64,000 bases of DNA from Anaeromonas frigoriresistens (GTDB taxonomy: Bacteria > Bacillota > Clostridia > Tissierellales > SIT17). Position 1 is the first letter of the stretch; the number at the start of each line of letters is the position of its first letter. The notes under the pieces were generated by a model, which saw only the letters and a program-made list of their open reading frames with translations, ran no database searches and was not told the DNA's origin. The DNA lies in contig NZ_WSFT01000019.1 of assembly GCF_016820655.1 (NCBI RefSeq), positions 1-64,000 of the forward strand, given 5' to 3'. The translations under genes and the position numbers were made by a program. Below are positions 24,649 to 32,874 of this stretch, piece by piece.

Positions 24649-27027
24649 CTTTTTCCATACTTTAGTAACTAAAACGGTCATATCATCTTTGTTATTTTCC
24701 TCTGATATATTTATTGATTCATCTAATATTTCATCAGCTATTATTTGGGGATTTCCATTATTTATATTGTTTATAATATTTGACATCCAACTTTCTTTAT
24801 CATCAGAAGATGCATTAGAGTCTAGGATTCCATCAGACATCATTATTATAAAATCTCCATCCTCTATATTACTTTCATAAATATTAAAATCTACTTCTTT
24901 AAGTATCCCTACTGGTAAAGTATTAGAATTAATTATTTCTACTCGATCTTTCTTTTTTATAAATGTAGGGGCTGATCCTATTTTTATAAACTGAGCATTT
25001 CCTTTATATAAATCTAAAACTGACATATCTATTGTAGTAAAAACTTCTTCACTGGATTTTAGTACTAATATGGAATTTATAGTTCTTAAAGCTAATTCTT
25101 TATCATAGCCTGCTTCTAAAAATTTTTCTAAGAGATTAATAGCTACACTACTTTCTTCTTTAGCCTTTTCTCCTCTTCCCATTCCATCACTAAGTACTGC
25201 ATAGTAATTATTTTGTCTCTCCCCAAAGGTATAGCTATCCCCAGATATATAATTATTATTATCATGATATCTTGCTACCTTTGTAACTGAATTATATCTG
25301 TTAGATTTAATTAACTTGAATTTAACTCCTTTTCCATAATCTAAATCACTAGTAGAAAACCTATCCCTAATTAATCGGTAACCTACTACCTCAGAGGCTA
25401 TTGCTATCACTTTTTCTATCATCCTTTCTTTGTTATATGTAATATTTAAATCAATATATATTTCAAATTTACCATCTTGAGATTCTGTTACAGTTATCTC
25501 CTTTGTAGGTATATCTTCTTTTTTTAACTCGCTATATATTGCTCTCTCTACCTCTTCCTTAAATCTTATTTCTGTATATATCTCTTTTGCTAAGTCTTTA
25601 ATTATACTACTAACTCCATCTAATTGCTGAGATACTAATTGTCTACTTTCTAATATTTTCTTTTCCCATTTATAATTCAATTTATATATATTAAATATTT
25701 GGTTCATGGTTTCTATTAATTTTTCAGGTTTGATGCATCTTTTATCTAATAATTGTGGTAAATCATCTTCCGTTACATATCCTTTATTTTCTAGTTTATT
25801 TATAAGGTTAAATACTGAATGGTAGGTATTATAAAAGTCATTCTCCCAGCAAACCCTATGCATAGAACAATTTATACAAGTCTTAGATGCAATAGAATCC
25901 ATAAACTTAGTTGTATCGTTTTCTTCTAATATTTTTTCTCTTTCTGATACCTTCTTAAATATATCTGATAACTCTTTAAAAACTGTAGAAAATTCTTTTA
26001 GTCTTCTAAATGTCATATCTTTTATCCTATTGCTATATACATCTTCTATCAAATATCCTCTATTACTTCCTACAATGATTCTATTTCCAAATTTAGATAT
26101 ATAATTTGATAATAACAAGAAGATTATAGATGCTAAAATCATTTCTTTAAATCCTATAATTTCTTGTGATAACCCATTTATATAAAAAGACATAATAACA
26201 TTTCCTAAGGCAAAACCTATTATTATTCCAATCCTACCTATATCTTTAAATACGCCCGATAAAAGTCCAGCTATAGCATAAATTGATATAATGTATGGCA
26301 TGTCCACCTGGGACATAGAACTTATTAATCCAATATTAACCCCTATAACAGTCCCCATAGTAATTCCTCGAGTATAAGAGAAAAATAATATAAGAAAAAC
26401 GCCTACAATATCCATTATAGATAAGCCTAAAAGAGAAATCTCTCCTATTCCAGCTACTCCCACCGAGATCATTATAACCGCAGATATCATCTCTTCGTTA
26501 GTAAACAGTCTATCTTTACTGGATTCAAGGGCATTTATACTATAAGTAAATATAAATGTTAATGCGAATACAGCAATCCCTTCAAATAAATAAATCATTA
26601 AATCATACATATAAAAATTGGTTCCTAATAAAATAACTGATCTAAATAACACCAATACAGAAGCAGATATTATAGAAATACTCATATTTGATTTATTATG
26701 TCTTAATACATTTATAATAAAATATATTAAAATCATAGGTATTATATATTGATAACTATTTACTCCATGTATGCTGACCATACCAAACATTGCTGCTATT
26801 AATACAGATATTTTAGATTTTTTCTTTGTAGCATAAGAAGAAATGAATGCTATACCAAAAGGTGTTAAATTATCCATTATAGATGCTCTAGCTATAAAAA
26901 AGGCTATTAAAAATAATATTATATTTTCATGAGTGATACTCCTTTTATGAATGTTTTCTATTAGCAGTCCCGATGCCCACCTCCGCCTTTTTTTATGTCT
27001 TAGGTTATTCAATTCAGTATTTATCAT
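24643..27027 (-). CDS. spoIIE: Stage II sporulation protein E, serine phosphatase
   Basis: SpoIIE dephosphorylates SpoIIAA at the asymmetric septum, which activates sigma-F in the forespore. The protein has about ten N-terminal transmembrane helices (roughly residues 35-300), a central region with a cysteine cluster (KTCINCSMHRVCWEND), and a C-terminal PP2C phosphatase domain with SDGMGRGEKA and MMSDGILD. The ATG at 27027 has GGTGGT six bases upstream and gives 794 residues; an earlier ATG would overlap the promoter. The Spo0A-type promoter upstream fits early-sporulation control. Confidence 0.96.
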   Translation of the reverse strand: MINTELNNLRHKKRRRWASGLLIENIHKRSITHENIILFLIAFFIARASIMDNLTPFGIAFISSYATKKKSKISVLIAAMFGMVSIHGVNSYQYIIPMILIYFIINVLRHNKSNMSISIISASVLVLFRSVILLGTNFYMYDLMIYLFEGIAVFALTFIFTYSINALESSKDRLFTNEEMISAVIMISVGVAGIGEISLLGLSIMDIVGVFLILFFSYTRGITMGTVIGVNIGLISSMSQVDMPYIISIYAIAGLLSGVFKDIGRIGIIIGFALGNVIMSFYINGLSQEIIGFKEMILASIIFLLLSNYISKFGNRIIVGSNRGYLIEDVYSNRIKDMTFRRLKEFSTVFKELSDIFKKVSEREKILEENDTTKFMDSIASKTCINCSMHRVCWENDFYNTYHSVFNLINKLENKGYVTEDDLPQLLDKRCIKPEKLIETMNQIFNIYKLNYKWEKKILESRQLVSQQLDGVSSIIKDLAKEIYTEIRFKEEVERAIYSELKKEDIPTKEITVTESQDGKFEIYIDLNITYNKERMIEKVIAIASEVVGYRLIRDRFSTSDLDYGKGVKFKLIKSNRYNSVTKVARYHDNNNYISGDSYTFGERQNNYYAVLSDGMGRGEKAKEESSVAINLLEKFLEAGYDKELALRTINSILVLKSSEEVFTTIDMSVLDLYKGNAQFIKIGSAPTFIKKKDRVEIINSNTLPVGILKEVDFNIYESNIEDGDFIIMMSDGILDSNASSDDKESWMSNIINNINNGNPQIIADEILDESINISEENNKDDMTVLVTKVWKKR

Positions 27028-27062
27028 TAGAAACCACCATCCCTTTGTGTGATGTGTAGTTA

Positions 27063-27110
27063 ATTGTATCAGAGGATAAATGAAATATTTGTCAATTAGG
27101 GTTGTCCAAT
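27063..27110 (-). promoter_or_regulatory. spoIIE promoter with 21-bp spacing and 0A-box-like sites
   Basis: The minus strand reads TTGACA (27090-27095), 21 bp, TACAAT (27063-27068). Bacillus spoIIE is known to have a sigma-A promoter with just this over-long 21-bp spacing that needs Spo0A~P. The plus strand has TTTGTCAAT (27088-27096), overlapping the -35, and GTTGTCCAAT (27101-27110), both close to the 0A box TTTGTCGAA. The rest of the gap 27028-27329 shows only an A+T-rich region ahead of the MFS gene. Confidence 0.75.
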
Positions 27111-27329
27111 CTAAAAAAATTTCTGACATATAACTCTGTAAAAATATAAAATACTCCATTTTTTTAATAATAATTTGTTATAAATATCTAATTGATGCTC
27201 TAATTATAAACATTCTACAAATTTTATAGTTATTATATATTTAAAACAACAATATACTAATATAAAAAAATTATGATAAAATGTATTTTACAGAGTTTTT
27301 CGAAATCTTTTTTAAGGGGGTATGACAAA

Positions 27330-28574
27330 ATGAATTTGTCGAAGGAATTAAAAGGATATATTGGTTTACCTAGAAGTATCTATGTACTATTTTTTGCTCG
27401 GATTATAAATAGTTTAGGTGCATTTGTATTTCCATTTTTGGCTATATTTCTAACTAAGAATATAGGTCTAGGAGAAAAGGCCTCAGGATATATAGTATTT
27501 GCCTCTGCCCTATCTTACATACCAGGTTCGCTTTTAGGAGGTTTTTTATCTGATAGAATAGGTAGAAAAAAAATCATGATCGTATTTCAAGGATTAGCAG
27601 CATTATGTTTTATTCCTTGTGCTTTTCTAGGTAATTCATTAATAATACCTGGTCTATTAATTCTAGCTGGTGTTTTTAGTGGAGCAGCTCAACCTGCCAA
27701 TAGTGCAATGGTAGCAGATCTAACTAATACAACCAATAGAAAAAGTGCTTTTTCTCTTTTATATCTAGGAATAAATGTTGGCTTTGCCTTTGGTCCATTA
27801 ATTGCTGGTTTTCTTTATAAGAACTATATAGAATGGATTTTTTTAGGGGATGCTATAACAACCATTCTTTCTTTGATTTTAGTAGTGATTTTTGTAGAAG
27901 AATCTATACCTTCGAAAGATGAAATAGAAAAAGGTAAAGAATTAAATTCCGATGAAAGAACGGAAGATGGTAACTTATTAGAAGTATTTATGAGACGTCC
28001 CGCTTTACTAGCATTTGCTTTAGTTTCCACAATATATTCCTTCGTATTTGCTCAACATGCCTTCGCACTCCCCCTGCAAATAGATAACATCTATGGAGAT
28101 GTAGGAACAAAAATATTTGGAACTTTAATGACAACCAATGCAGTAGTGGTACTTCTTATGACTTTATTTTTAACAAGTATAACAAAAAAATTAAAACCAA
28201 TATTAAATATTGTAATTGCTGGTTTAATGTGTTTTATAGGTTTTGGTATGATTTACTTCATAAAAAGTGTTCCTCTTTTTATAATTTCTACTGGTATATG
28301 GACATTAGGAGAGATATTGCAAGTTACTAACTCTGGAATATATATTGCTAATCATGCCCCCATGAGTCATAGGGGTAGATTCAATGCCGTACTTCCTATT
28401 ATAACAGGCTCTGGATGGGCATTAAGCCCCTTAATAATGGGAGGATTTATAGAAAATAATGGTGTAAAAGCTGTATGGCCTATTACAGCATTACTTGCTA
28501 TCATTGGATCTTCACTAATGTTTGTTTTATATTTAAAAGAAAAAAAATATGATAATAAACGGACAACTATATAA
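27330..28574 (+). CDS. MFS transporter, probable drug or solute efflux
   Basis: The 414-residue protein has about 12 transmembrane helices and the major-facilitator motif A GGFLSDRIGRKK after helix 2. A motif-C-like segment (GINVGFAFGPLIAGFLY) lies in helix 5, as in drug:H+ antiporters of the DHA1 type. The substrate is unknown. The ATG at 27330 follows GGGGG by nine to ten bases; an upstream in-frame ATG lacks a site. It is one of only two plus-strand genes and interrupts the yabR-spoIIE order, so it is probably an insertion. It converges on yabR at a shared terminator. Confidence 0.88.
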   Translation: MNLSKELKGYIGLPRSIYVLFFARIINSLGAFVFPFLAIFLTKNIGLGEKASGYIVFASALSYIPGSLLGGFLSDRIGRKKIMIVFQGLAALCFIPCAFLGNSLIIPGLLILAGVFSGAAQPANSAMVADLTNTTNRKSAFSLLYLGINVGFAFGPLIAGFLYKNYIEWIFLGDAITTILSLILVVIFVEESIPSKDEIEKGKELNSDERTEDGNLLEVFMRRPALLAFALVSTIYSFVFAQHAFALPLQIDNIYGDVGTKIFGTLMTTNAVVVLLMTLFLTSITKKLKPILNIVIAGLMCFIGFGMIYFIKSVPLFIISTGIWTLGEILQVTNSGIYIANHAPMSHRGRFNAVLPIITGSGWALSPLIMGGFIENNGVKAVWPITALLAIIGSSLMFVLYLKEKKYDNKRTTI

Positions 28575-28596
28575 GTTGCCCGTTTATTATCATATT
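28546..28596 (-). terminator. Convergent terminator between the MFS gene and yabR
   Basis: Two 23-nt arms (28546-28568 and 28574-28596, one mismatch) flank a 5-nt loop. The hairpin overlaps the MFS stop codon. A run TTTTTTTTCTTTT follows it on the minus strand, so it terminates yabR transcripts well. The plus side lacks a U-tract. Confidence 0.8.
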
Positions 28597-28656
28597 TAAA
28601 AATTGATATAATTATTCCAAGCCATAAAAAAACGGTATTTACTGGTTAAATCTAGA

Positions 28657-29058
28657 TTATTTTATACCTTTAGAACCCATACCTTTTTTTGAATCTCTTG
28701 ATTTAATCTGGTCTTGTCTCTCAGTGCTATCTTTTAAGAACTTTGAAAGTTTGTCTTCAAAAGACATTCTTTTCATCTTATGGTCCTCTTTATTTGACCA
28801 ATCAATTTCAGCAGGTTTATTTGTTTTAGGTTTAGCTTGTCTAATAGATAAACTAATCTTTCCTTTTTCTACAGATAATACTTTAACCTTAACCTTTTGA
28901 TTCTTTTTAAGGTAATTATTGATGTCTTTAACGTAATCATCAGAAACTTCAGAAATGTGTACTAATCCTGTTTCTCCTTCTGGTAGTTGAATAAATGCAC
29001 CAAAATTAGTTATTCCAGTTACAGTTCCTTCAACTACATTTCCTACTTTAACGGGCAT
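28657..29058 (-). CDS. yabR: S1-domain RNA-binding protein (YabR-like)
   Basis: The 133-residue protein has one S1 domain (residues 3-72) with the typical GTVTGITNFGAFI and GLVHISE, then a basic tail (KKGMGSKGIK). Single-S1 proteins of this type associate with RNA or ribosomes. Bacillus yabR has the same position between divIC and spoIIE, and the physiological role is unsettled. The ATG has GGAGG about 13 bases upstream. It lies 87 bp after divIC. Confidence 0.9.
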   Translation of the reverse strand: MPVKVGNVVEGTVTGITNFGAFIQLPEGETGLVHISEVSDDYVKDINNYLKKNQKVKVKVLSVEKGKISLSIRQAKPKTNKPAEIDWSNKEDHKMKRMSFEDKLSKFLKDSTERQDQIKSRDSKKGMGSKGIK

Positions 29059-29145
29059 AAATATAATACTCCTCCTTTTAAAATATAACTATTAATCTAC
29101 TAAAGTATATATTAAGATTAATTATATGTCAATATAAGTGATTGT

Positions 29146-29535
29146 TTAAGGGTTATCTTTAAAAATATTATTTACTTTTTTCTTATCTATATATATTATT
29201 TCATTAGGCTTAACCATATAAAGTTCTTCTCTTGCCATATTCTCTATATATTCTATTATACTTTCATACTCTTTAATTTGTTCCTCATTATCAAGGGACT
29301 CTATATATTTAATAGGATCTTTAGATGAAGATATCTTGTTTAAGTATTCAGCTTTCTTAGTATTATCTTCTATGTACTTATCCAAAGTTTCCTTTTGTTT
29401 TTCTTTTTCTTGAATTTTAGCTTGAATTTTATTTATTTCAAACTCTTGTCTTATAAAGATACTACCTAAATAAATTGCTAAGCCAAGCATTACAATATAT
29501 TTGATTTTAAATTTTTTTCTCTTCTTTTTTTTCAT
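29146..29535 (-). CDS. divIC: Septum formation initiator, DivIC/FtsB family
   Basis: The 129-residue bitopic protein has a lysine-rich cytoplasmic start, one transmembrane helix (about 13-29), a coiled coil (about 32-68), and a C-terminal region with ENMAREELYMVKPNEIIYI, the conserved DivIC/FtsB end. It is a scaffold of the division complex with FtsL and DivIB. It sits between yabQ and yabR as in Bacillus. The ATG has GAAGGTC upstream. The 129-bp gap before it may hold a weak promoter (TTTAAA, 17 bp, TATAAT). Confidence 0.9.
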   Translation of the reverse strand: MKKKKRKKFKIKYIVMLGLAIYLGSIFIRQEFEINKIQAKIQEKEKQKETLDKYIEDNTKKAEYLNKISSSKDPIKYIESLDNEEQIKEYESIIEYIENMAREELYMVKPNEIIYIDKKKVNNIFKDNP

Positions 29536-29664
29536 GACCTTCGTCCTCTATTCTATTAATTTAAAATCTTTTTACCTTTATAATTATATTATATGTTAAA
29601 CCTTCCATTTTTTAAAGGTATAAAATATAGAACTTTGTCCCTGTTTTTTAAGTTTTTTAAGAAA

Positions 29665-30174
29665 CTATTTTTTCTTAATTAAATTTTTCAACTGTTTTTT
29701 ATAATCTTTTGTGATTATTCCTGGAATTTTAAAATATCTTCTTGCTTTTTTATACCCTCTTCTTCCCTTATTAAAAATTTTATTTGTTGGTTTTGATAAT
29801 AGCTTAATAACTATTCTTATCGGATAAAGAACAATATATACTATTTTTTTTATTAAATTAATAATTTTTCCAAATATATAATTTAAAATTTTGATTATAA
29901 TATCACTTAATAGTTTTCTATAAAGAAAAAAACCTATAATAAAACCTAAAAAAATATACCATCTTAATTGTGCCCAATTACTATAGAACAATAATACTAG
30001 AGTAGTTATTGATATTATTATCCAAAATATGGTGTCTTCTATAAAAGTAGCAACTTTCTTAGGTTGACAATAGTATCTAAATATTCTATATAGGTCATAA
30101 ATAAATCCTATTATAAGACCTCCATATAACGTTGTAAGAAATACATGAAATTGATTTGATACTAAATTTTCCAT
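29665..30174 (-). CDS. yabQ: Spore cortex biosynthesis protein YabQ
   Basis: YabQ is a sporulation membrane protein needed for cortex formation in Bacillus. The 169 residues have about three to four transmembrane helices in the first 90, with FLTTLYGGLIIGFIYDLYRIFRY characteristic of the family. A long very basic C-terminal tail follows. The ATG at 30174 has GGGGGAG just upstream and removes a spurious 11-residue extension. Upstream it is separated from yabP by a terminator-like hairpin. Confidence 0.9.
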   Translation of the reverse strand: MENLVSNQFHVFLTTLYGGLIIGFIYDLYRIFRYYCQPKKVATFIEDTIFWIIISITTLVLLFYSNWAQLRWYIFLGFIIGFFLYRKLLSDIIIKILNYIFGKIINLIKKIVYIVLYPIRIVIKLLSKPTNKIFNKGRRGYKKARRYFKIPGIITKDYKKQLKNLIKKK

Positions 30175-30216
30175 AATACTCCCCCAATTAAAAACAATAA
30201 AAACCAATCAAAAATT

Positions 30217-30242
30217 AAACCAATGGTTAAAACCATCGGTTT
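30217..30242 (-). terminator. yabP terminator
   Basis: AAACC.ATGGT pairs with ACCAT.GGTTT (one mismatch, short loop), overlapping the yabP stop. The minus strand continues AATTTTTGATTGG. It may attenuate expression of yabQ. Confidence 0.7.
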
Positions 30243-30519
30243 ATTTAAACATTTTACCTAAAAACCCATTACCTTTGGAACTAGAAGAAGATTTATTACT
30301 ATATATTAGAGATTCGATCATACCTTCTATTTTTACATTCCCATCCTCCAAATTTAGTTTGCTTATATTTAAAGATTCTCCTTTAATGACCAAGGAACCT
30401 CTTGCCGTGTCAACAATAATTTGATTTTCATTAAAACTCTCTACATGTTCTACTCCTGAAATACTTAATCTTTCTCTATCTTCTAGAATGAGATTTTGTG
30501 ATTTAATTTTATCTTCCAT
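30241..30519 (-). CDS. yabP: Sporulation protein YabP
   Basis: The 92-residue YabP/YqfC-family protein has a small all-beta pattern (LSISGVEHVESFNENQIIV, then GSLVIKGESLNI) and a serine/glycine/lysine-rich tail. In Bacillus the gene is sigma-E controlled and paired with yabQ. I could not find a convincing sigma-E promoter. The ATG at 30519 has GGGAGGGG upstream; an ATG 15 bp earlier overlaps that site. Confidence 0.9.
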   Translation of the reverse strand: MEDKIKSQNLILEDRERLSISGVEHVESFNENQIIVDTARGSLVIKGESLNISKLNLEDGNVKIEGMIESLIYSNKSSSSSKGNGFLGKMFK

Positions 30520-30587
30520 AATATCCCCTCCCATTATTCCCTATGTATTAACATATGAAAATCTTTTATATATTATTACATAAAAAC

Positions 30588-30615
30588 ATCCAATAAATCT
30601 GATGATTTATTGGAT
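30588..30615 (-). terminator. rqcP terminator
   Basis: A perfect 12-bp stem ATCCAATAAATC/GATTTATTGGAT with a 4-nt loop lies after the rqcP stop. The minus strand continues GTTTTTATG. Confidence 0.85.
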
Positions 30616-30619
30616 CTTT

Positions 30620-30862
30620 TTATGTAATAACTTTATACATTTCTTGGGATTTGTCTTTAGGAGCATGTTCTAATAATTCTAATACTTCAATTTTCATAGT
30701 ATTATTACCAAAGTTTATTTCAACTTTATCTCCTTCAATTACCTCTGTTCCTGCTTTAGCTTCTTTATCATTTACAAATACTCTTCCAGTGTCACAGGCT
30801 TCTTTGGCAACTGTTCTACGTTTTATTATCCTTGAATTCTTTAGGAATTTATCTACTCTCAT
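30620..30862 (-). CDS. rqcP: RqcP (YabO), S4-domain ribosome quality-control factor
   Basis: The 80-residue protein is a single S4 RNA-binding domain (MRVDKFLKNSRIIKRRTVAKEAC, then GRVFVNDKEAK and GDKVEI). The Bacillus protein at this locus, YabO/RqcP, works with RqcH to add C-terminal alanine tails on stalled 50S subunits. The ATG at 30862 follows GGGGAGGA; the ATG 15 bp upstream does not. HU lies upstream and yabP downstream. Confidence 0.92.
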   Translation of the reverse strand: MRVDKFLKNSRIIKRRTVAKEACDTGRVFVNDKEAKAGTEVIEGDKVEINFGNNTMKIEVLELLEHAPKDKSQEMYKVIT

Positions 30863-30887
30863 GATATTCCTCCCCAATTTAATGATT

Positions 30888-30922
30888 AAAGAAAAATCAG
30901 GTCAAAGACCTGATTTTTCTTT
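30888..30922 (-). terminator. HU gene terminator
   Basis: A 16-bp perfect stem (AAAGAAAAATCAGGTC with GACCTGATTTTTCTTT, loop AAA) follows the HU stop. A U-rich descending arm serves as the tract on the minus strand. Confidence 0.88.
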
Positions 30923-30936
30923 TTCATAAATATTAA

Positions 30937-31215
30937 TTACTTATTAACAGACTCTTTTAAAGTCTTTCCAGCTTTAAATACTGGAGCTTTTGATGCTGGT
31001 ATTTGAATCTTCTCTTTAGGATTTCTTGGATTTCTTCCCTCTCTAGCTTTTCTTTCTCTAACTTCGAAAGTTCCAAAACCAACTAATTGAACTTTTTCTT
31101 CTTTAACTAAAGCTTCCTCAACGCTATTCATGAATGCATTTAATGCACCTTCTGCGTCCTTCTTAGTTAAACCACTTTTCTCTGCCATACTTGTAATTAA
31201 TTCTGCTTTGTTCAT
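30937..31215 (-). CDS. hup: DNA-binding protein HU
   Basis: The 92-residue histone-like protein has the HU/IHF helical body (MNKAELITSMAEKSGLTKK) and the beta-arm signature GFGTFEVRERKAREGRNP with the intercalating-proline region. It binds and bends DNA as a dimer. The ATG at 31215 is preceded by AAGGAGGA; an ATG 45 bp upstream has no site and would be atypical. It lies between mazG and rqcP, a common clostridial arrangement that differs from Bacillus. Confidence 0.97.
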   Translation of the reverse strand: MNKAELITSMAEKSGLTKKDAEGALNAFMNSVEEALVKEEKVQLVGFGTFEVRERKAREGRNPRNPKEKIQIPASKAPVFKAGKTLKESVNK

Positions 31216-31311
31216 TAATAATTCCTCCTTATATTTCATTAAGTATTTAATATTATGCAATCCATTTTATGGAAAATAGATTTCAAACATCTTCTTCCAT
31301 TTTGATGGATT

Positions 31312-31332
31312 AAAAAATGCTTTAAATAGCAT
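31312..31332 (-). terminator. Weak mazG terminator
   Basis: ATGCT/AGCAT with a 6-nt loop, followed on the minus strand by TTTTTTAATCC. The stem is only 5 bp but the U-tract is good. Confidence 0.5.
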
Positions 31333-31362
31333 ATTCTAGTTTTTTTGTGAAATTCCTTCTTT

Positions 31363-32841
31363 TTATGAATAATTTTTGTCTTTTTTTGTGTTTTTTAAGT
31401 ATTTAGCCCTATTCCACAGCAAATCCATTTCTTTTAAAGACATTTCTTCCATTTGTTTCCCAATGTTTTTGCTGCTATCTTCTATATACTTAAATCTTTG
31501 TATAAACTTATTTATTGTATTATTTAGAGCTGTTTCTGGATTAATATTTAAAAACCTACCATAGTTCACTAAAGCAAATAATACATCTCCAAATTCCTCT
31601 TCTATTTCATCTACTTTATTATTATCTATAGCCTCTTTAAGTTCATCTATTTCTTCTTCTACCTTTTTATAAGCATCTTCCTTATTATCCCAATCAAAAC
31701 CTACTTTAGATGCTTTTTTTTGAACTTTATAAGATTTTAATAATGAAGGCAATCCTTTTGGTATATCTATCATACTTTCAGTAGGACTTGTTATATTTTT
31801 AGATTTATTCTTCATATAATCCCAATTTTCATTGGCTTGCTTTATATCTTTAGCTTGAAAATCTTCAAAAACATGGGGATGTCTATATATTAATTTTTTT
31901 GAAATTGATGTTATAACATTCCATATGTTAAAATATCCCTCTTCTCGGGCTATTTGACTATGAAATACTACTTGTAATAATAAATCGCCTAGTTCTTCTT
32001 CTAATAAAGACATATCATCTTTATCTATTGCATCCACAACCTCATAGGCTTCTTCTATAGCATATTCCCTTAAAGACTGATGACTTTGCTTAATATCCCA
32101 TAGACAACCCTTCTCACTTCTTAATGTTTCCATTATATCTACAAGATTATTCATATCATAGATATTTTTTTCTGTTTCATTACATGGAATATACACAACA
32201 GTCATATGATTATACTCTTTAATCCTATCTAATTGGTATAAGGGTATACTTTTTATACCTCCAACATCTTCGAAATCATTTATTACTTTTATAGGATATT
32301 CATCAGTATATATTTCTTCTAAATATATTTTTACTTCCGATGCAATAAGCTGGTCATATACTTGAGTAATTATAAAATCACTATTGATATCTATATCTGT
32401 AGATTTAATATCTAGACTATCAACTAACTTGATACCATTTTTCATTGATTTACCCAATACATTATATACAGCTTCTAACATTCCCGAATTATCAATTATT
32501 CGTACCTGGACTCCTAATTTATCTTTACCATCTAATAATATCTCTGTAACCTTGTCAGATAAAGTAGGACTACCAGGAGCACAATAATTAATAGTAGAGT
32601 ATTCTTTAGACTTTTGAACTAAGTCATTCACTATGTATTCATATACATCTTCAAAACTTTCTAAATCTTGATATATGCTGTCATAGCTTTCATAATATAT
32701 ATTATTGTTTTTTAAATACTCTATAATAGGACTTTTTTCTGTTCTAAAAAAATTTTTATATTTTTTTATTGATTCTATACTATGAAGGGTCATCCTGTTA
32801 GTATCTCCAAATCCCAATCCTATAATATTTATTATAGCCAT
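31363..32841 (-). CDS. mazG: MazG-family pyrophosphohydrolase with tetrapyrrole-methylase domain (YabN)
   Basis: The 492-residue fusion has an N-terminal SAM-dependent tetrapyrrole-methylase-like domain (GLGFGD at the start, APGSPTLSD loop, to about residue 215). MazG units follow, the first with EEAYEVVDAI and EEELGDLL, the second with EEEIDELKEAI and EEEFGDVLFAL, the EExxE-type magnesium sites. MazG hydrolyses house-cleaning NTPs; the fusion is the Bacillus YabN type and the methylase role is unknown. The ATG at 32841 has GGGGAGGG upstream. Confidence 0.95.
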   Translation of the reverse strand: MAIINIIGLGFGDTNRMTLHSIESIKKYKNFFRTEKSPIIEYLKNNNIYYESYDSIYQDLESFEDVYEYIVNDLVQKSKEYSTINYCAPGSPTLSDKVTEILLDGKDKLGVQVRIIDNSGMLEAVYNVLGKSMKNGIKLVDSLDIKSTDIDINSDFIITQVYDQLIASEVKIYLEEIYTDEYPIKVINDFEDVGGIKSIPLYQLDRIKEYNHMTVVYIPCNETEKNIYDMNNLVDIMETLRSEKGCLWDIKQSHQSLREYAIEEAYEVVDAIDKDDMSLLEEELGDLLLQVVFHSQIAREEGYFNIWNVITSISKKLIYRHPHVFEDFQAKDIKQANENWDYMKNKSKNITSPTESMIDIPKGLPSLLKSYKVQKKASKVGFDWDNKEDAYKKVEEEIDELKEAIDNNKVDEIEEEFGDVLFALVNYGRFLNINPETALNNTINKFIQRFKYIEDSSKNIGKQMEEMSLKEMDLLWNRAKYLKNTKKDKNYS

Positions 32842-32874
32842 AACATCCCTCCCCATCCTAATTAATATAAAATT

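Noticed and set aside
27335-27343. Perfect 0A-box sequence TTTGTCGAA
   Set aside because: It lies inside the MFS coding region on codons of its N terminus, so it is probably coincidental, although Spo0A binding near the divergent promoters cannot be excluded.
30520-30619. Sigma-E promoter for yabP
   Set aside because: TCATATG is present but no CATA...T box occurs at the required spacing.
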